Assembly: GCA_025677815.1 (NCBI GenBank)
Contig: JAIXMP010000045.1
Location: 124,001 to 188,000 of the forward strand
Direction: 5' to 3'
Source: Phascolomyces articulosus
Lineage: Eukaryota > Mucoromycota > Mucoromycetes > Mucorales > Lichtheimiaceae
DNA length: 64,000 bases
Within the stretch, counting starts at the first letter, position 1. Every line of letters starts with the position of its first letter. The position numbers and the translations under genes were made by a program. Positions 48,896-61,927 of the stretch are shown here, in pieces. Under the pieces are notes generated by a model. It saw only the letters and a list, made by a program, of their open reading frames with translations, was not told the DNA's origin and ran no database searches.

Positions 48896-51369
48896 CTTAG
48901 GATTTACTACAACAGGCACATCAATCATCACAACAGTTGAACTGTTCTAGAGCATAGGTGCAACCAATATGCCCTGTTTTCTTTTTGAATAAAGATGAAC
49001 CATCCAATATCTCAACTTTATAACCATGGCCCGTGCAATTCGTTGATTTCTTTATTTTCTCTAGTATGAAACATGTTTTTATTAGTTCTTAATGAATACG
49101 TAAGACATCATGCTATTCTTATCTATCAAATCAAAATAACATTATTGACTCTATTTAAAATTGGAAACATCTCAATCTCCTAATTAAATAAACTTGTTTA
49201 TTACCCCTGGTGATGTTTAATTCTCTTCTAAATAGTACAGTTCTTTATTTGTTTATATTCATCAGTTGGTATTCTATGTTGATCCATAAAGTGCTCATTA
49301 TAAACACCTTTCAAGTTCAAAAATTTTATTTGATGGAGTCGGGACCTTTTTATTGTTGATGTAAGTTGATATGGATAATTGGATGACCATGTGAAATGTA
49401 AACATATCTTTCTATATTTGTTTGCTTCCTATGTTAGTAAATAAAGGGTGATAAGCCGGGCGATTGTTGATGCTTATTTTTTTTGTAAATTAGTTTTATC
49501 TTATGAACCTAAATAGCAAGGTGGTTTAATGACAAATACCTACAGGCAACTCGCAACAGTCCCACCATTTGTGATGATTTTATCATCCTGCTTTGTATAA
49601 ATTTTTTCATTTCTTTCTTCTCTTTTTTCACTCTTTTTATTCCATCAATTTACAATAATCTTTTACACTTATTTTCAAGAAAAGAAATTACCATACCATT
49701 TACAGGATGATTTGTCAAAGGTGACCAATCCTCGAACCATGTAAGTTGCTATTTTATTTTATTTTTTTGACAAAAAGAGAGTAAATATCAAAACTATATC
49801 ACCTCGATAGTAATGGCACAATGCTAATGGTTTCAAAGTTTGACTATTTTTATATTTATTATATGGAGCAATATCGATTATTCATAACAAATATATAGCT
49901 GCAACATTGATCACTTCAATCCATTTTTATTAATGATCTTGCTGTCCCGTAACCACCATTGTTGTGTCCCCTTCTACCTCCATAGCTAAGTGCAAGGATG
50001 TTCGGCTTTGTGGTCATGTGTAAGTTTTTATATTGTTTCTTTGAACATCTAAATCAAATGGATATGCAGTACCGAAATGATTAAATGCCTAATGCATATA
50101 CACAAATATTTCATTTACAGGTATATTCTTTGACAAGAAATCATGATGAAGAAACCATCTTTTAGTTTTTACTTGTTCCCTGTCCTTCCATCCACTGGTT
50201 GTCACCAAAACATAGTATAGTACTAGTGTCCTTCTATTAGCCATTTGGTAGTCTTGGGTTCTCCATTATCTCATCATGGTTATCGTGATGAATTTTGGTG
50301 TAGCATTTTCTTATCTTTGTATAGCTACAATCATTATTATTAACCCCCCCTTTTTATTAATAATGCTATCCTTATTGTACACTCTTTCTGTTGCCATTGA
50401 TTCCATTATCGCTGCCTTTCCACCATCGCACTGATCTATATAGTAACTTATGCTTTACTTACTGCTACTATATTCCGCCCTTCTATCCTTTTCAGCAAAT
50501 ATTAATATATTTATCTCTTCTTATTCTATTCACTCAACACCTATTACACGAGTTTATACACTTTACCTTTTACATGGCGCTACCTAAGTATCATTGCAAC
50601 TATAATATATGACATAACCTATTCATTTTGATTCTTCGTGTTTTTTTTCTTTTGCGTCCCATATATGACATCAGTTGGTTTCGTCGTGCGTATGTGGGTT
50701 TAGGATTTGAATGTTTGACTACAACCGCTTGCTCCGCAAGTGCTTGTAGATGGCTTCACGAATTTTTTTTATTAAACTCAGGATCTAATAGAGTTTAGGG
50801 TTTAGAGAATAGAATAGAAAAGTGATCATGTTAAGTCAAGAACATCTAATGACGATGTTCATTATCTTTTTAATGAAGTATTATTTGTAACAATAGAAAA
50901 TCATGGTTTTTTTTTATGTTTTTGGTTCTATCGGTAGTAGCAAATAATAAAAAATTGCAGTGATTTTTATGTTAGTTTGAAAAAAATATAGGTGAAGTAG
51001 TAGCTACTAGCTAGCAACACCAGTGAAGGTCCTGCCTATTTTAGAAACTATAAGCGTGCAGTTCAATATGTAAAATTCATTTTTCATCCCTCCATATTTG
51101 GAAGACTATCTGCAGTTCTTTTTGTAACCATGGGCATTATTATTTGATACTAGCAATGGAATATGTCTATGATTAATCAATTATAAACATGAGGAAACTG
51201 CAATAATATTTTTGATAAGAATTGTGGCATATCTACGTATCCACACTTCTTCTCATATATATTATCACCGATACTACTACATCGTGTTATCACAAATAAT
51301 ATATAATAATATAAATAAATAATATCGGTTGCCTCACATAATCCTCATTCCAATAATAATACAATAACA
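48896..51369. other. Gene-poor region with splice-like mini-exons
   Basis: No protein gene is supported. On the plus strand, short segments bounded by good splice signals occur: 49706-49740 (TTTACAG before, GTAAGT after), 49986-50019 (ATAG before, GTAAGT after) and an acceptor TTTACAG at 50114-50120. They follow a CT-rich stretch at 49610-49640. A non-coding or degenerate spliced transcript is possible. Confidence 0.3.
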
Positions 51370-51504
51370 TAATAATATAATGATGATCCTGGTATAATAA
51401 TATCCTATATACAATAATTATCAAATAATACACAAATACTACCATACCTTCTGACTGGACGAGTAAGAGTGTATAAGTACTAATATTCATCCAATGACTA
51501 ATGG

Positions 51505-51695
51505 TCAACGATTAAGTGGCATGGATAAGAAAACATATAAATACTGTACTTGTAAAACTAGAATATAACCTTTATCTTTACTTTTATTATCATTATAATA
51601 AATCTATATCGATTCTCACAAGATTTCTTCTGTCTCTATCTCTTTTTTCATCTGTCTTTACATCTATCCATTCTTATCCATACCACAAGAATCCC
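51505..51695 (+). mobile_element. Dispersed repeat copy B, LTR-like, uninterrupted
   Basis: Homologous to copy A at 46313-46872. It is colinear from tcaacgattaagtggcatgg through ctatatcgattctcacaa and the TCTGTCTCTATCTC block to cataccacaa, without the 346-nt interruption. It has diverged by small gaps, so the copies are old. Upstream sequence from about 51370 is also loosely similar to the left flank of copy A, with an extra ~60 nt here. Confidence 0.5.
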
Positions 51696-52139
51696 TTACC
51701 AAGATTAATTACTTACATTTACTTTCATAATCCACACCTGAAATCGATGTTATACTTATTGTTCTTCATTTTTTTCACCTTTTCTTACTAGGATTTAAAA
51801 GATGGTCTTTTGTGAAATCAGGATGTCTGTCTGTTGGTCCAGGTGTTCGGAGATAAACTATTCCGAGCCAATAAAAATACATTTCCTAGTTCAATTGATT
51901 CCTGAAGTATATAAAAGAATATGCAGTTAAAAATTTAGTCATGCGAGCAGATTTTTTTTTTTTTTTCGTTTTACAAGTCTAATCTAAAAATGTCTCGACC
52001 TCATCGTACATTCAGTGGGATGATGAAAACGTGCACGGCTACGAAAGTAAAGCTCATGCCAAAATATACGAGCTGAAATGAGCAAAACAATTAGATCAAC
52101 AACAGAACGTAATACGGGCACGACGTTTTGAAGATTGCT
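51696..52139. other. Intergenic
   Basis: AT-rich with a T-run at 51952-51967. No coding frame is supported. Confidence 0.4.
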
Positions 52140-52770
52140 AATATATAAAACCGAGGTTTACGGAGCATAGGGCGCCTCCATATGTTTCGAGGTTATCTTC
52201 TGTTTCATTTACGACAGTGTTAACAAGAATCACTTTATCCTTTTATGATGCAATTGATATGAATACCATGCCAAGTGAGAAACTAAATCCACCTGTTGTC
52301 CATACTCCAGCACCTGAATCGATTTTCTTAGAACTATGTAGCCGCCATTATCTAATACCGACAATTGTGGAAGACTGTCCAAGACTCGAACAGCTTTTGT
52401 TAAATATATCAAAAATGAAAAAGGAAGTTTTCGTTGTGTACTTGGCTCTTGAAGATAATGTCAATCATAGTGTTCTAATTGGTCGTGGTCTTGATCATGT
52501 ATTATTACTTTGTGGAAATTTCCTATGGACGGTTCAGTCTTTGTACCTCATAATGTACTTTGTGTCTTTGTACATAACCATTACCAACAACATTTACAAC
52601 AGCACAGGTATCTCATTGGGATGTAATTTTGCTCAATAATAGTACTTGACGATGATGACACAGTTAAACAAGTTACACTTTGGACCGACAAGATTACAAC
52701 AATATGAAGCATTTACAACGATATGGTCACAACATTGGTTGTTTATTGCTTCATCTTCGTAGGTATTATA
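52140..52770 (+). pseudogene. F-box/LRR-type relic
   Basis: An open stretch from about 52156 to 52639 has no starting ATG near its head and reads HRAPPYVSRLSSVSFTTVLT, then ESIFLELCSRHYLIPTIVED and CPRLEQLLLNISKM, the spacing seen in LRR parts of zygomycete F-box proteins. In another frame from about 52652 a piece reads MMTQLNKLHFGPTRLQQYEA and ends in a stop (WLFIASSS). Frame breaks and missing ends indicate a dead fragment. Compare the decayed gene at 0.3-2.0 kb and the LRR gene at 21.5 kb. Confidence 0.5.
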
Positions 52771-53729
52771 CTTTTATATTGTGTACGTCGATTTTCTTTT
52801 TCAATGCATTTAACTATCAGTCAAGAGATTTTTGATATAGTTGTATCACAACTATAATAGTAGAAGAACATTTTATAACTTGTATAATTTAATATATAAT
52901 CAAGAGGAGTCATTATTGTAAAACTATGTATGTCCTCATTTGAATATAAGAAAAAGCAATACCGATAGATGACGTTTTGTTTTGATGTATTTTGTCACAT
53001 ATCGCAGCAGCATTTATATACAATTACGTATCAATTTTTCTTTACTAGCCATATTCGGTATAATTTAAAGCATTTTTTCAAAACAAAAGGAGAAACTTTA
53101 TGCTTGTTTCATTACAAAGCCCATTCTTTACATTATATAAAAAATGAATAATATGGATGTACTACTATTCGAATTGGTCTTTTGTTTATTAAGGACATTG
53201 ATAAAATAGAATATATAATGGAATAGTTGGTACGTAGAAAATAACCAACTGCAAGAAGTTCCTTTTATAAAGTTGATGTTTTTTTGCCTTTCCTCCCCAA
53301 ACACGCAGCAGTTGAATAAAAAAGTGCCCCATCACACACACACACACATATATATATATGAATCACGAGCCATATCACTAATTAATAATAGGATTTTTTT
53401 GTTAAATAATGAAAAAGCAATTGGATTACGCAACCATCTTATACACTCATTTGGTGGCAACGCGTAAGCCCATTTTTTTTTTTCAATTTTCATTGTAGAG
53501 AGAGTGTATTTTGTGCGCTTATTTTTAAAGTTTTTTAAGCTACGCCCAATTTTTGGTTTTTGATTGAATTGCGTATTGCGTGGTTGAACCTGTTTCCTTT
53601 TCCCCCTTTCTTAAACGTCTGTGTCTAACAAAAAAACCTCCCTCTCTACACCCCTTTCCACCCTCACGTCTTTCTCTTTTCTTTTATACATTTGTTATTG
53701 GAAAAAAGGTTTCTTCCAAACGACTCACC
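52771..53729. other. Intergenic, promoter side of PA200
   Basis: AT-rich DNA with a CA/TA microsatellite at 53334-53360, then C/T-rich leader sequence (53600-53690) before the PA200 ATG. No gene is seen. Confidence 0.5.
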
Positions 53730-56700
53730 ATGGACATGGATAAAGGAGATATTCCGGAATCCGTCGTCAAAGACGATCAACATACAATGAAGTATTATCA
53801 AGCTTTACCATATGCAACACTATTGGACGGGGAAGCAGACACTTGGCTTAATGATATTTGTACCAATTTGGCCATGTGTGTCCAAGCTCGAGATTTTGCA
53901 CCTGGTGCTATTACTTGGGTGAAAAGACTCAATAGGTAAAAAAGAAAAGACGCTTGTTTCTTGGAGTGTTATTATTATTATGCAAAAAAAAGTGTCGAGT
54001 TTTGGATGGTTCATGTTGACTTATTATGCATCGTTTTTTTTTTTTTTTAAAAAAAATAGTTATATTAGCATGAAACATTCTATTCCTCGCGAAACTCGAG
54101 CCAAACTTGCCGAATTACTCTTTTCAATGACATTTATACCAGGCATGGACACAGCTTTAATGGATAACTGGGCTTCCACCTGTATCAAGTTAATTAGGTA
54201 AATAAAACTATATTGGAATCGTGTAGTTCATAAATAATATATCTGTTTCTTATTTTTTTTTTATTTTGACAATGACCATTAATAGAAAACCAAAGCATTT
54301 GGGACCCGAAGATCTTGTTTTACCATGGCAACCATTGTATAAAGCAATCGATTGGTATTTGTTTCCAAATAAGCGACAAAAGACTTTAGTAGCCGATTCG
54401 TACGTGTTTGTTTTAAAAATAATGAAAAGAGAAGTGGGGTTAGCCTATCTTATGGATAAGGAGAGAGGAAAAGAAAAGGATGTATGGCGATCAAAAATGT
54501 ATTTTAATATCTAACATGGATCATATTTTTGGGGCGAATGGGGATGTTTTCTTTATTGACATCATCGCATAGAAAACATATTGGCACCCTGATTCGATTA
54601 CTCGAATACGCCCAACGATTTTTCCCAGTATCATCGTCTCAAGAAATCTTGGATGAATTTTTACCACAATTTTCAACCTCTGAAATCCGTGATGCATTAA
54701 GGGTGATTGGGTTTTTGGTTCTTTTCTTGCCTGCCAGTGTTCCCCGGCATTCTCAAACACATGCCTTATTGGATGAAACCAACAATTTACATCCAAAAGA
54801 ATATTTACCTACTTTGTTTTCGATTTGGTCCATGATTACTAATTCACCTACCTGTGATGGGCAATTTGTGGATATGGTCTCTCGGATAGCGGAAAAAAAT
54901 ATTAGTGATACAACAATGGCAATACAAGATGGAGAGATTGGATTGTTTACTCGTCAACAAGTCAAATATCTTTTTACTGTGGGGATGCGTATGATGAATT
55001 TGCCAGTAGGAAGTCAGGAGAATGGTGGTAGTCGTCCTGGTGGAAGTACTGGATTTGGAAGTAGTGGACAAAGAACGGATTTGAAGGCTGGTAATGCGCT
55101 CGTGTTACGTAGAAAGCCGGTAAATAGGAATTGTTTTTTTTAATGTCTGCTTGGTAGGATTGGTATTGGATTGGTATAAGAATAGTGTGGTTGACATTTA
55201 TGTGTGTGATACATATAGGAGCGTTTCCGAGCATTTGCCAAATTTATTGTTTATACTATGATCCCCAATGGATCCAAGGGTGAAAGTTATGTCATGACAT
55301 TACTATCAGAAATGATTCAAGCAACCGAATTATATTATCATCCTTCCAACCATGGCACATGGACGTATTATTTGACTACATTTATTCAACATTTGGCTGT
55401 TGAATTCTTGAAGCGTTGGAGAGCAGGTGAAGATCATCATCATTATTATTAGTAGGAGGAAAGGGAATGATACGGAATGGACCAAAGGATATAGAGTTAT
55501 TCATATTTTCATTTTTTATTGTGATGTATATTTATAGAAGAAGAAGAGGACTGTCCCACACCTCAAGAACGACGATTGACACCTGAACTCCGAAAGAAAT
55601 TCGTCTTGATCCTTCGTCCATTGACTTATCTTAGTATGTTTGGTAAAGATCATTTTGTCATTGGTGCTACTGAATCCACTATGAAGGCTTTGGCATGTAA
55701 GTTTATCCCATTCTTATTTTGATGGAGAGAAATCGTTATGAACGATCAGTAACAATTGTATTTTTAAATATCTATTTAGGGCTTGAACCTGATTTAATAT
55801 TCCCCGGTTTACTCGAACGCATTTATCCATCGTTGGAAACATTGACTGAGGTAACATATTTTTTTTTTGATTCTGTCCCTCCACTCGTTGATACTAAAGT
55901 TATTTTGAATATAGACACATCGTACAACAAGTGCCCTTGGCATATTAGCTGCTGTTGCCATCCCTTTATTTTCTCGTGACCATTATCCAGCAGGTGGAAA
56001 ACATCTGATGCCATTATTACATTTGGCTACCCCAGGTGTGGATATGAATGATCCATTAAAAGCCATCACCTCTCTCTTATTTATTACAACAGCATTATCC
56101 ACGGTCCCTATTCGTGATCTTACTACCTCAGGTAGTGGGGGCGGAGGTGGTGGTCATTATTCTTCTGATTACATGTATGAAGGAATGGATATGGATTCAA
56201 GTGAAGAAAACCAACTTCCACGTGAAGAAGAAGATCGATTATGTAAAGCAACCACAGGTGAAATGGAAGAATGGGTGGCCAAATTCCTTCGACGTGTTTT
56301 TACTATTGTAAGTAGTGGATAGAGATGGTTTCTTGGGTTGTTTTACTCAATTTTTTATTTTATTAGTTTGAAAACCTTCCACAAATTCATCAACAAAAGA
56401 AACAAAACGGCAGTACCGAAACAGGCTTAACTTCCATGCTCGAGGTAAAAAAATAAAATAATTGGGTAGAAGCGTAGCATTTTTTTTTTCTATTTAAAAA
56501 GAAAGTGAAACTAAGTTGTGTAACCTATTTTTTTTTTCTGTCAAAAAAAATAGTATTCGTGTGATACGTTATTTGGACAATTATCAGACGATTTGTACGA
56601 CATGGCATTACGTATGGTGATGGATTTCATTAGTGAACAAGTATTACCCAATGCCATTCATGCCGCTGGATTGTTATGCAATTCCATTGCTTCTGCAAAC

Positions 56701-59700
56701 CCAGCCAAAGCCGCCAAACGTTTAATTCCGCTTTGTATCAACAATATTTCCAGTGAATTGGAACATGGTGCTGCTTCAACCATGACCAATTCTGAAACAT
56801 CTACACCTATTCAATCCGACTCTACCTTACACTGGTATCAATGTATTTTATACCATATTGTCATCAAATTGGGTCCAGATCTTTTGGAATATAAAAAGGA
56901 TATCATTCATATTTTAACGGAAATGATTACTAAATGTAAAAGTCGACGTGGGTTTGTTTGGTCGGCTGAATTGTTAAAGAATTGTTTGAGTACTTTGTTA
57001 CGTATGTATCCTCATGATCGACGTAGTTTGAACCCGGAAGATTGGAATAATGAAGGTAAAAATTTATTTGTAATCATGAGAATAATTTGTGTTATATAAC
57101 AGTGGGGAAGATATACTTTTTGTTATTCAGTTATTCAATATTATCAACATCACTCTGTTTATTAATAGAAATCATGAATAATTCACACATGTTGTGGGGT
57201 AAAATGGTTCATCCTAACGACTTGCATGTGGATTGGCACGTTCCTTCTCAACAAGAAAAAGAATTTGCCATTGAATTATTGGAAACATTCCTTGTTCCTG
57301 CCATGACCCATGTTCGAGAAAAGATCGAGACAGGTGAAAAGGGTCAACCTGCAGATGCTTATGCCGAAACCAATGATTTCTGTCGTCATTTGTCTGTGAT
57401 TTATCGTGCTTTACGTGGTAGCAGCAGTATGTGTTTAGATGAAACACCGAAAGAGACTCCCCAAAATTCTCCCACTGAGTAAGTGATACAGAGTATGGAC
57501 ATTGGGATGGGTTGGAAGAATGAACGTATTTTTAATTTTCACTTTGTTACTACTATATAGTGTGGAAAGTTCCGATATTCACGAACCACCTCGATTAATC
57601 GCTGGTTATGCATTCACGGATCCTGCCGATCCACTTTATATTAAAGCGCAAAAGATGCGTCAAGAAATTGGTGAATTGATCAATGATGCATTAAATTTCT
57701 TCCTTGTCAAACGCGAAGATGATTTGGAAAGTTTAAAACTGGTGATTGATATGGCACGGACGTTTATGGATGATGCGGGTATTGATCGACAACATGTCAG
57801 TGCTCTCAAAGGACAGTATCTTTATGCGAAGGCTGTGGTCAAGGTGCCCAAGGCTCCTAAACACTACCCCCGTGGTCTTTTAGGTAAGCCAAAAAATAAA
57901 TAAATAGAAAGCGTCTTTTCTTTTATATAGGGTGTCAATTGGATTGTGAATTTTCATTGTGTAATAATTATTAGTTCGCCGAGCTGAAATTCATCATCTT
58001 CAACGTCTTCGATATAATGGTCAATCAAGAACACGTTCTCCTATTCATGACAAGATCTTGAATAATTTATTGGGATTATCACTTAGTTCCTATGCAGAAA
58101 TCAGAAAGTAAGGTTCTTTTTTTATTGATACAAAGAACTCTCAAATTTGAGATGAGATATTCACTCTTTTTTTTGTAGATTGAGTCAACATACACTCAGT
58201 GCTGTGGCAAAGAATTTCAGTGGATCGAAAACTTTGATTTTACCACCCATTATAGAAAACTTGAAATCTAAACTTGAAAGTGGTAAATAATCTATTTTTA
58301 TTAATATCGATCCATGGTTCAACTTTTTTTTTGGGTGACTAAAATAATATTGTTTTAAAAATGAAAGGTGAAGACAAGGAACAACATGCCAATCGGATCA
58401 AGGGTTCATTGTATCTCTTGCGTCATCGATCGATTCTTACGCCTTGTCTTCGAAATTGGAAATTTATCCCATCGTTCATTTTATCTCTCTGTGGAGCACA
58501 ACATGAAGATAAAGTAAGTATACCAATCTATGACAAGGAAATATACGGAACATGAACTAATAAATCCTAAATAACAATAACAGCCATCCATTCAAGAAAT
58601 CATCCGTAAAGTATTCGTGGACTATGTGACCCAATTCCACACTCGTTCCTTTGGTGTCCTTGTTCCTGAAGAATTTGACGCCGTAGCACAAACAATTTAT
58701 CCTTCTTCCATTGAACAAGTACCCACTACTAAAATTGCTACTTTGAAAGAAAAAGTTGAAAAACGACAAAAGAGTCATTTGGAAAGTTACCAACAGTTGA
58801 TTGCCTCCTTATTAGCCTTTGTCAATGATCCCAAAGTCCATTGGCGTTATTGTTCCATGGCTGCCAATTTATTGGAATTGTTTGTACGACCCGATATGCC
58901 TCAAGAAGCAGGTGTGGCTACATTTGCCAGTGCTTGCATGCATTCAGAATTACCTCCCATGCGTCGTATTGGTGTGGGGATGACCACCAATATGTTGTAT
59001 TATATTGAACAACGGACGTTTGCCAATGGCAATAGTGATATTATTATTAGTCATGATGTAAAGAATCCTCTGGAAAAGGAATTTAGTGTGGCAGAGACGA
59101 ATCCAAATCAGTCAGAGGAAGAGTATTTGCACATCTATAATGAGCCATTGACGGAAGAGAATCTTCAAAAATGGTATATTATTATCAGTCTCTCTCTTTT
59201 TTTTTTACCAGAGAGAGGAGGAGGAGTTGGAAGGTGGATTGAAATAATCTAATCTCTCCATCATATATCTATATAGGCCATTGATTGATTATGAGCGTGT
59301 GGGTTGGTACGTTTTACCGAAAGTATACAAAGCATGTGTATTGCCATCCAATACTGCCCCACTTCCTGAGATTGAACAGGAAAGTGTAAAAGCTTATGAA
59401 GAATTCCACAAATCATTCACCTCCAAAGAATATTGGGAGAAATTACTCAAATACATGTCTCAAGAAGTCTCACGTGCCCAAGAAGACATGTTCAATCATG
59501 CCAATGTATGCCTTTACTTGAGTATTTTCCGCATGTATCAAGATGAACCTATTGAAACCATGAAAGAAAACCTTGTGACCTTGTGTCAATCCTCAGATCA
59601 AAAAGCTCATCAGCGTGCTGCTGCTGAATTGGCAGCTGGTTTAGTGAATGCTACCATTCACTGGCCTCAAGAGAAAACCGATGCTTTGTGGACATGGTTG

Positions 59701-61505
59701 ATTCCATTGATAGAAACTACATTTTCCAACATTACCCCAGATACATTGATTTATTGGGAATCGTTTGTTCGAGTGTGCTCGGTAAGTCTTTTTTTTTTTT
59801 AAGTAAAGATAACAAATTTTTCCAATATGTGTAAGTGTTTATATATTTCTAATCTCAAAAATTGTATCTATAGCACCGTCGTGATCCAAGACGTATTCGA
59901 CCTTTGGTCAACCTGATCTTAGGCGCCAAAGTCGATCCTACTTCGGATGCTTCGTTTGTCGAAGCTCGAAAATTGATTTTAGCCCACGTCTTGATCAATT
60001 CCCTTGGCTGGCGAGCCAATCCATTGATTGATCCCCTATTGGGTGAATACATGAACCATATTGATCATCCTTACAAACAAGTTCGTGAAGTTTTGGGTGA
60101 TAATATTAGTAGTATTTTACAACGTCAATGGATTCCTAACCATCCAGATATCAAGACTTTGTTACAATACAATGCATCACCCGAAGCCAATGGAGGTGTG
60201 GGTAATGTTCCCATTAAGATGGATCCCAAAATTGCTCCTCATGTGGAACAACTGTTGACCAAATTGGATCAATGGCAAGTGGAAGCCAAGAGTGCTACAG
60301 AAGTGGAAGGAACCAAGACTTATACCAATGCAAGCAAAACAAGTAAGTTTCCCTCCTTTGGAAAGGAGAAATGTGGGATGATGGTTTAGAGAGAGAGAGA
60401 GAGAGAAAATTAGGTTGGAATAGATCAACTCATTTATAGAATGATCCCCGAATTTATATAGCTCTTTGTTGGTTGCGTCAATCCTTGGGACGATACCGTG
60501 TCGTTGGTACCTTACCTTATATCATTCCCTTTTGGTCACGATTATTTGCTATGCAAGAATTCCATGATGATCAAGATTTACAACAAATGGCGACACGGAC
60601 ATTACACATGGTTGCGCAATATTCTTATCCACCTTCGGTTGTGGTTCATATGGTCAATGAATTTGTGGATATTTTGACCCATTCAGAAAGTTGGCGTATT
60701 CGTACACGGGCTTTACCTTTGTTACAGATTTTCTTTTTCAAATACTTGTTTTCATTAGAAAGTGATCATGTATTACAAGTCATGAATTCGGTCAGTAGTA
60801 TGTTGTTGGATACTCAAATTGAGGTAAATACCTACATTTTTTTTCGCAGAAGGCAGAAGAAGCGGGGGAGAAAGATGGATATAGCTAGGAAAATATATAT
60901 TTATAGATTAACGATGAAATCTAAATATGCATAAATTGATGTGTATGTCTATTATTTAGGTGCGTCAAATGGCAGCCATCACATTAGGCGGTCTTGTCCG
61001 ATGTTCTCAACGAGAAGCCATTACTACTGTTAAAGAACAATATTCCAAATTATTGGAAATTAAACTCCCCAAACGTCGTCGTGATCGAGATACGGGTAAA
61101 ATCATTGAAGTGCCTGGCTTTGCAGATGCTTTATTAAAGAAACATGCAGGTGTGCTTGGTTTATCCTGTCTTGTCAATGCTTTCCCCTATGAAGTACCTA
61201 AATGGATGCCCAATGTATTATGTCAATTGGCTAATTGCATGTCGGATCCAGCCGAAATTCAGGTAAAATATGAGCCATCCTAGAGGATAGGGGGGAGGGA
61301 GGAGTAGACGGGAAGGGGGAAGATGAATAGTTGATGAAATATTAAAAAAAAATATCTTTTTCTTTATTAGTCTACCATCCGTAAAACATTTTCAGATTTC
61401 CGAAGAACACATTCTGATACTTGGCATGAAGATATGAGTAAATTTACAGAAGATCAATTATCCATTCTTAGTGATATGCTAATATCCCCTTCTTATTATG
61501 CTTAA
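53730..61505 (+). CDS. BLM10: Proteasome activator PA200/Blm10
   Basis: Giant HEAT-repeat solenoid that caps the 20S proteasome core. About 21 exons (first 53730-53935, 54060-54197, 54286-54399, 54573-55119; last from about 61370) give roughly 1930 aa, within the PSME4/Blm10 range. The N-terminus reads MDMDKGDIPESVVKDDQHTM after a CACCATGG context, then YYQALPYATLLDGEADTWLN and the family block GPEDLVLPWQPLYKAIDWYL. Many HEAT helices follow. The C-terminal region holds VRQMAAITLGGLVRCSQRE and SCLVNAFPYEVPKWMPNVL. Its last block, IRKTFSDFRRTHSDTWHEDM, ends LISPSYYA; a C-terminal penultimate Tyr (hydrophobic-Tyr-X) is the known gate-opening feature. One exon carries a Gly-rich insert (SGSGGGGGGHYS). 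Complete at both ends. Confidence 0.95.
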
Positions 61506-61927
61506 AAAAATAAACATTATACAGTTACATTAAACATATTATACACCTAAACTCTTTTCACCGTTGTAATAATAATAAAAGAAAAATAAGACGACAGCCT
61601 TACATTGTAATTCATCCATCGCATATCTTTGTCAAAACTTCTAAATGATGATAGTGGCTGAGCTTATATTACATTCATTTAGTATAAAGAACTCCTCCAC
61701 ATCATCATCATTATCATTTATCATCAACCACCCCCCAATTTAAAAGAGTGGAGTAGCGGGATAAATTTATATGTGTGTGTGTATTTATTATTATAATTTC
61801 CTTAAAATACTCACCCACACCCACCTTTACCTTTTTTTTTTCTTTTTCTCTTATTTTTATATATCTTTTTCTTTTTTTCTCTCTCACTCTTTACATACGT
61901 TTTTTGCGTTCTTTTTCCTGAAATAAA
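61506..61927. other. Intergenic, SR gene promoter
   Basis: 422 nt between PA200 and the SR gene, same strand. It holds a GT microsatellite (61771-61782) and a CT-rich pyrimidine tract (61840-61890) just before the SR start. No gene is seen. Confidence 0.5.

Noticed and set aside
50680..50770. Possible tRNA-like fold (ctt gct ccg caa g hairpin with a TTTGAAT-type box)
   Set aside because: The acceptor stem does not close and A/B box spacing is wrong for a tRNA gene.
46313..51695. Complete LTR retrotransposon bounded by copies A and B
   Set aside because: No reverse transcriptase, integrase or gag-like frame and no clear primer binding site between the repeats.
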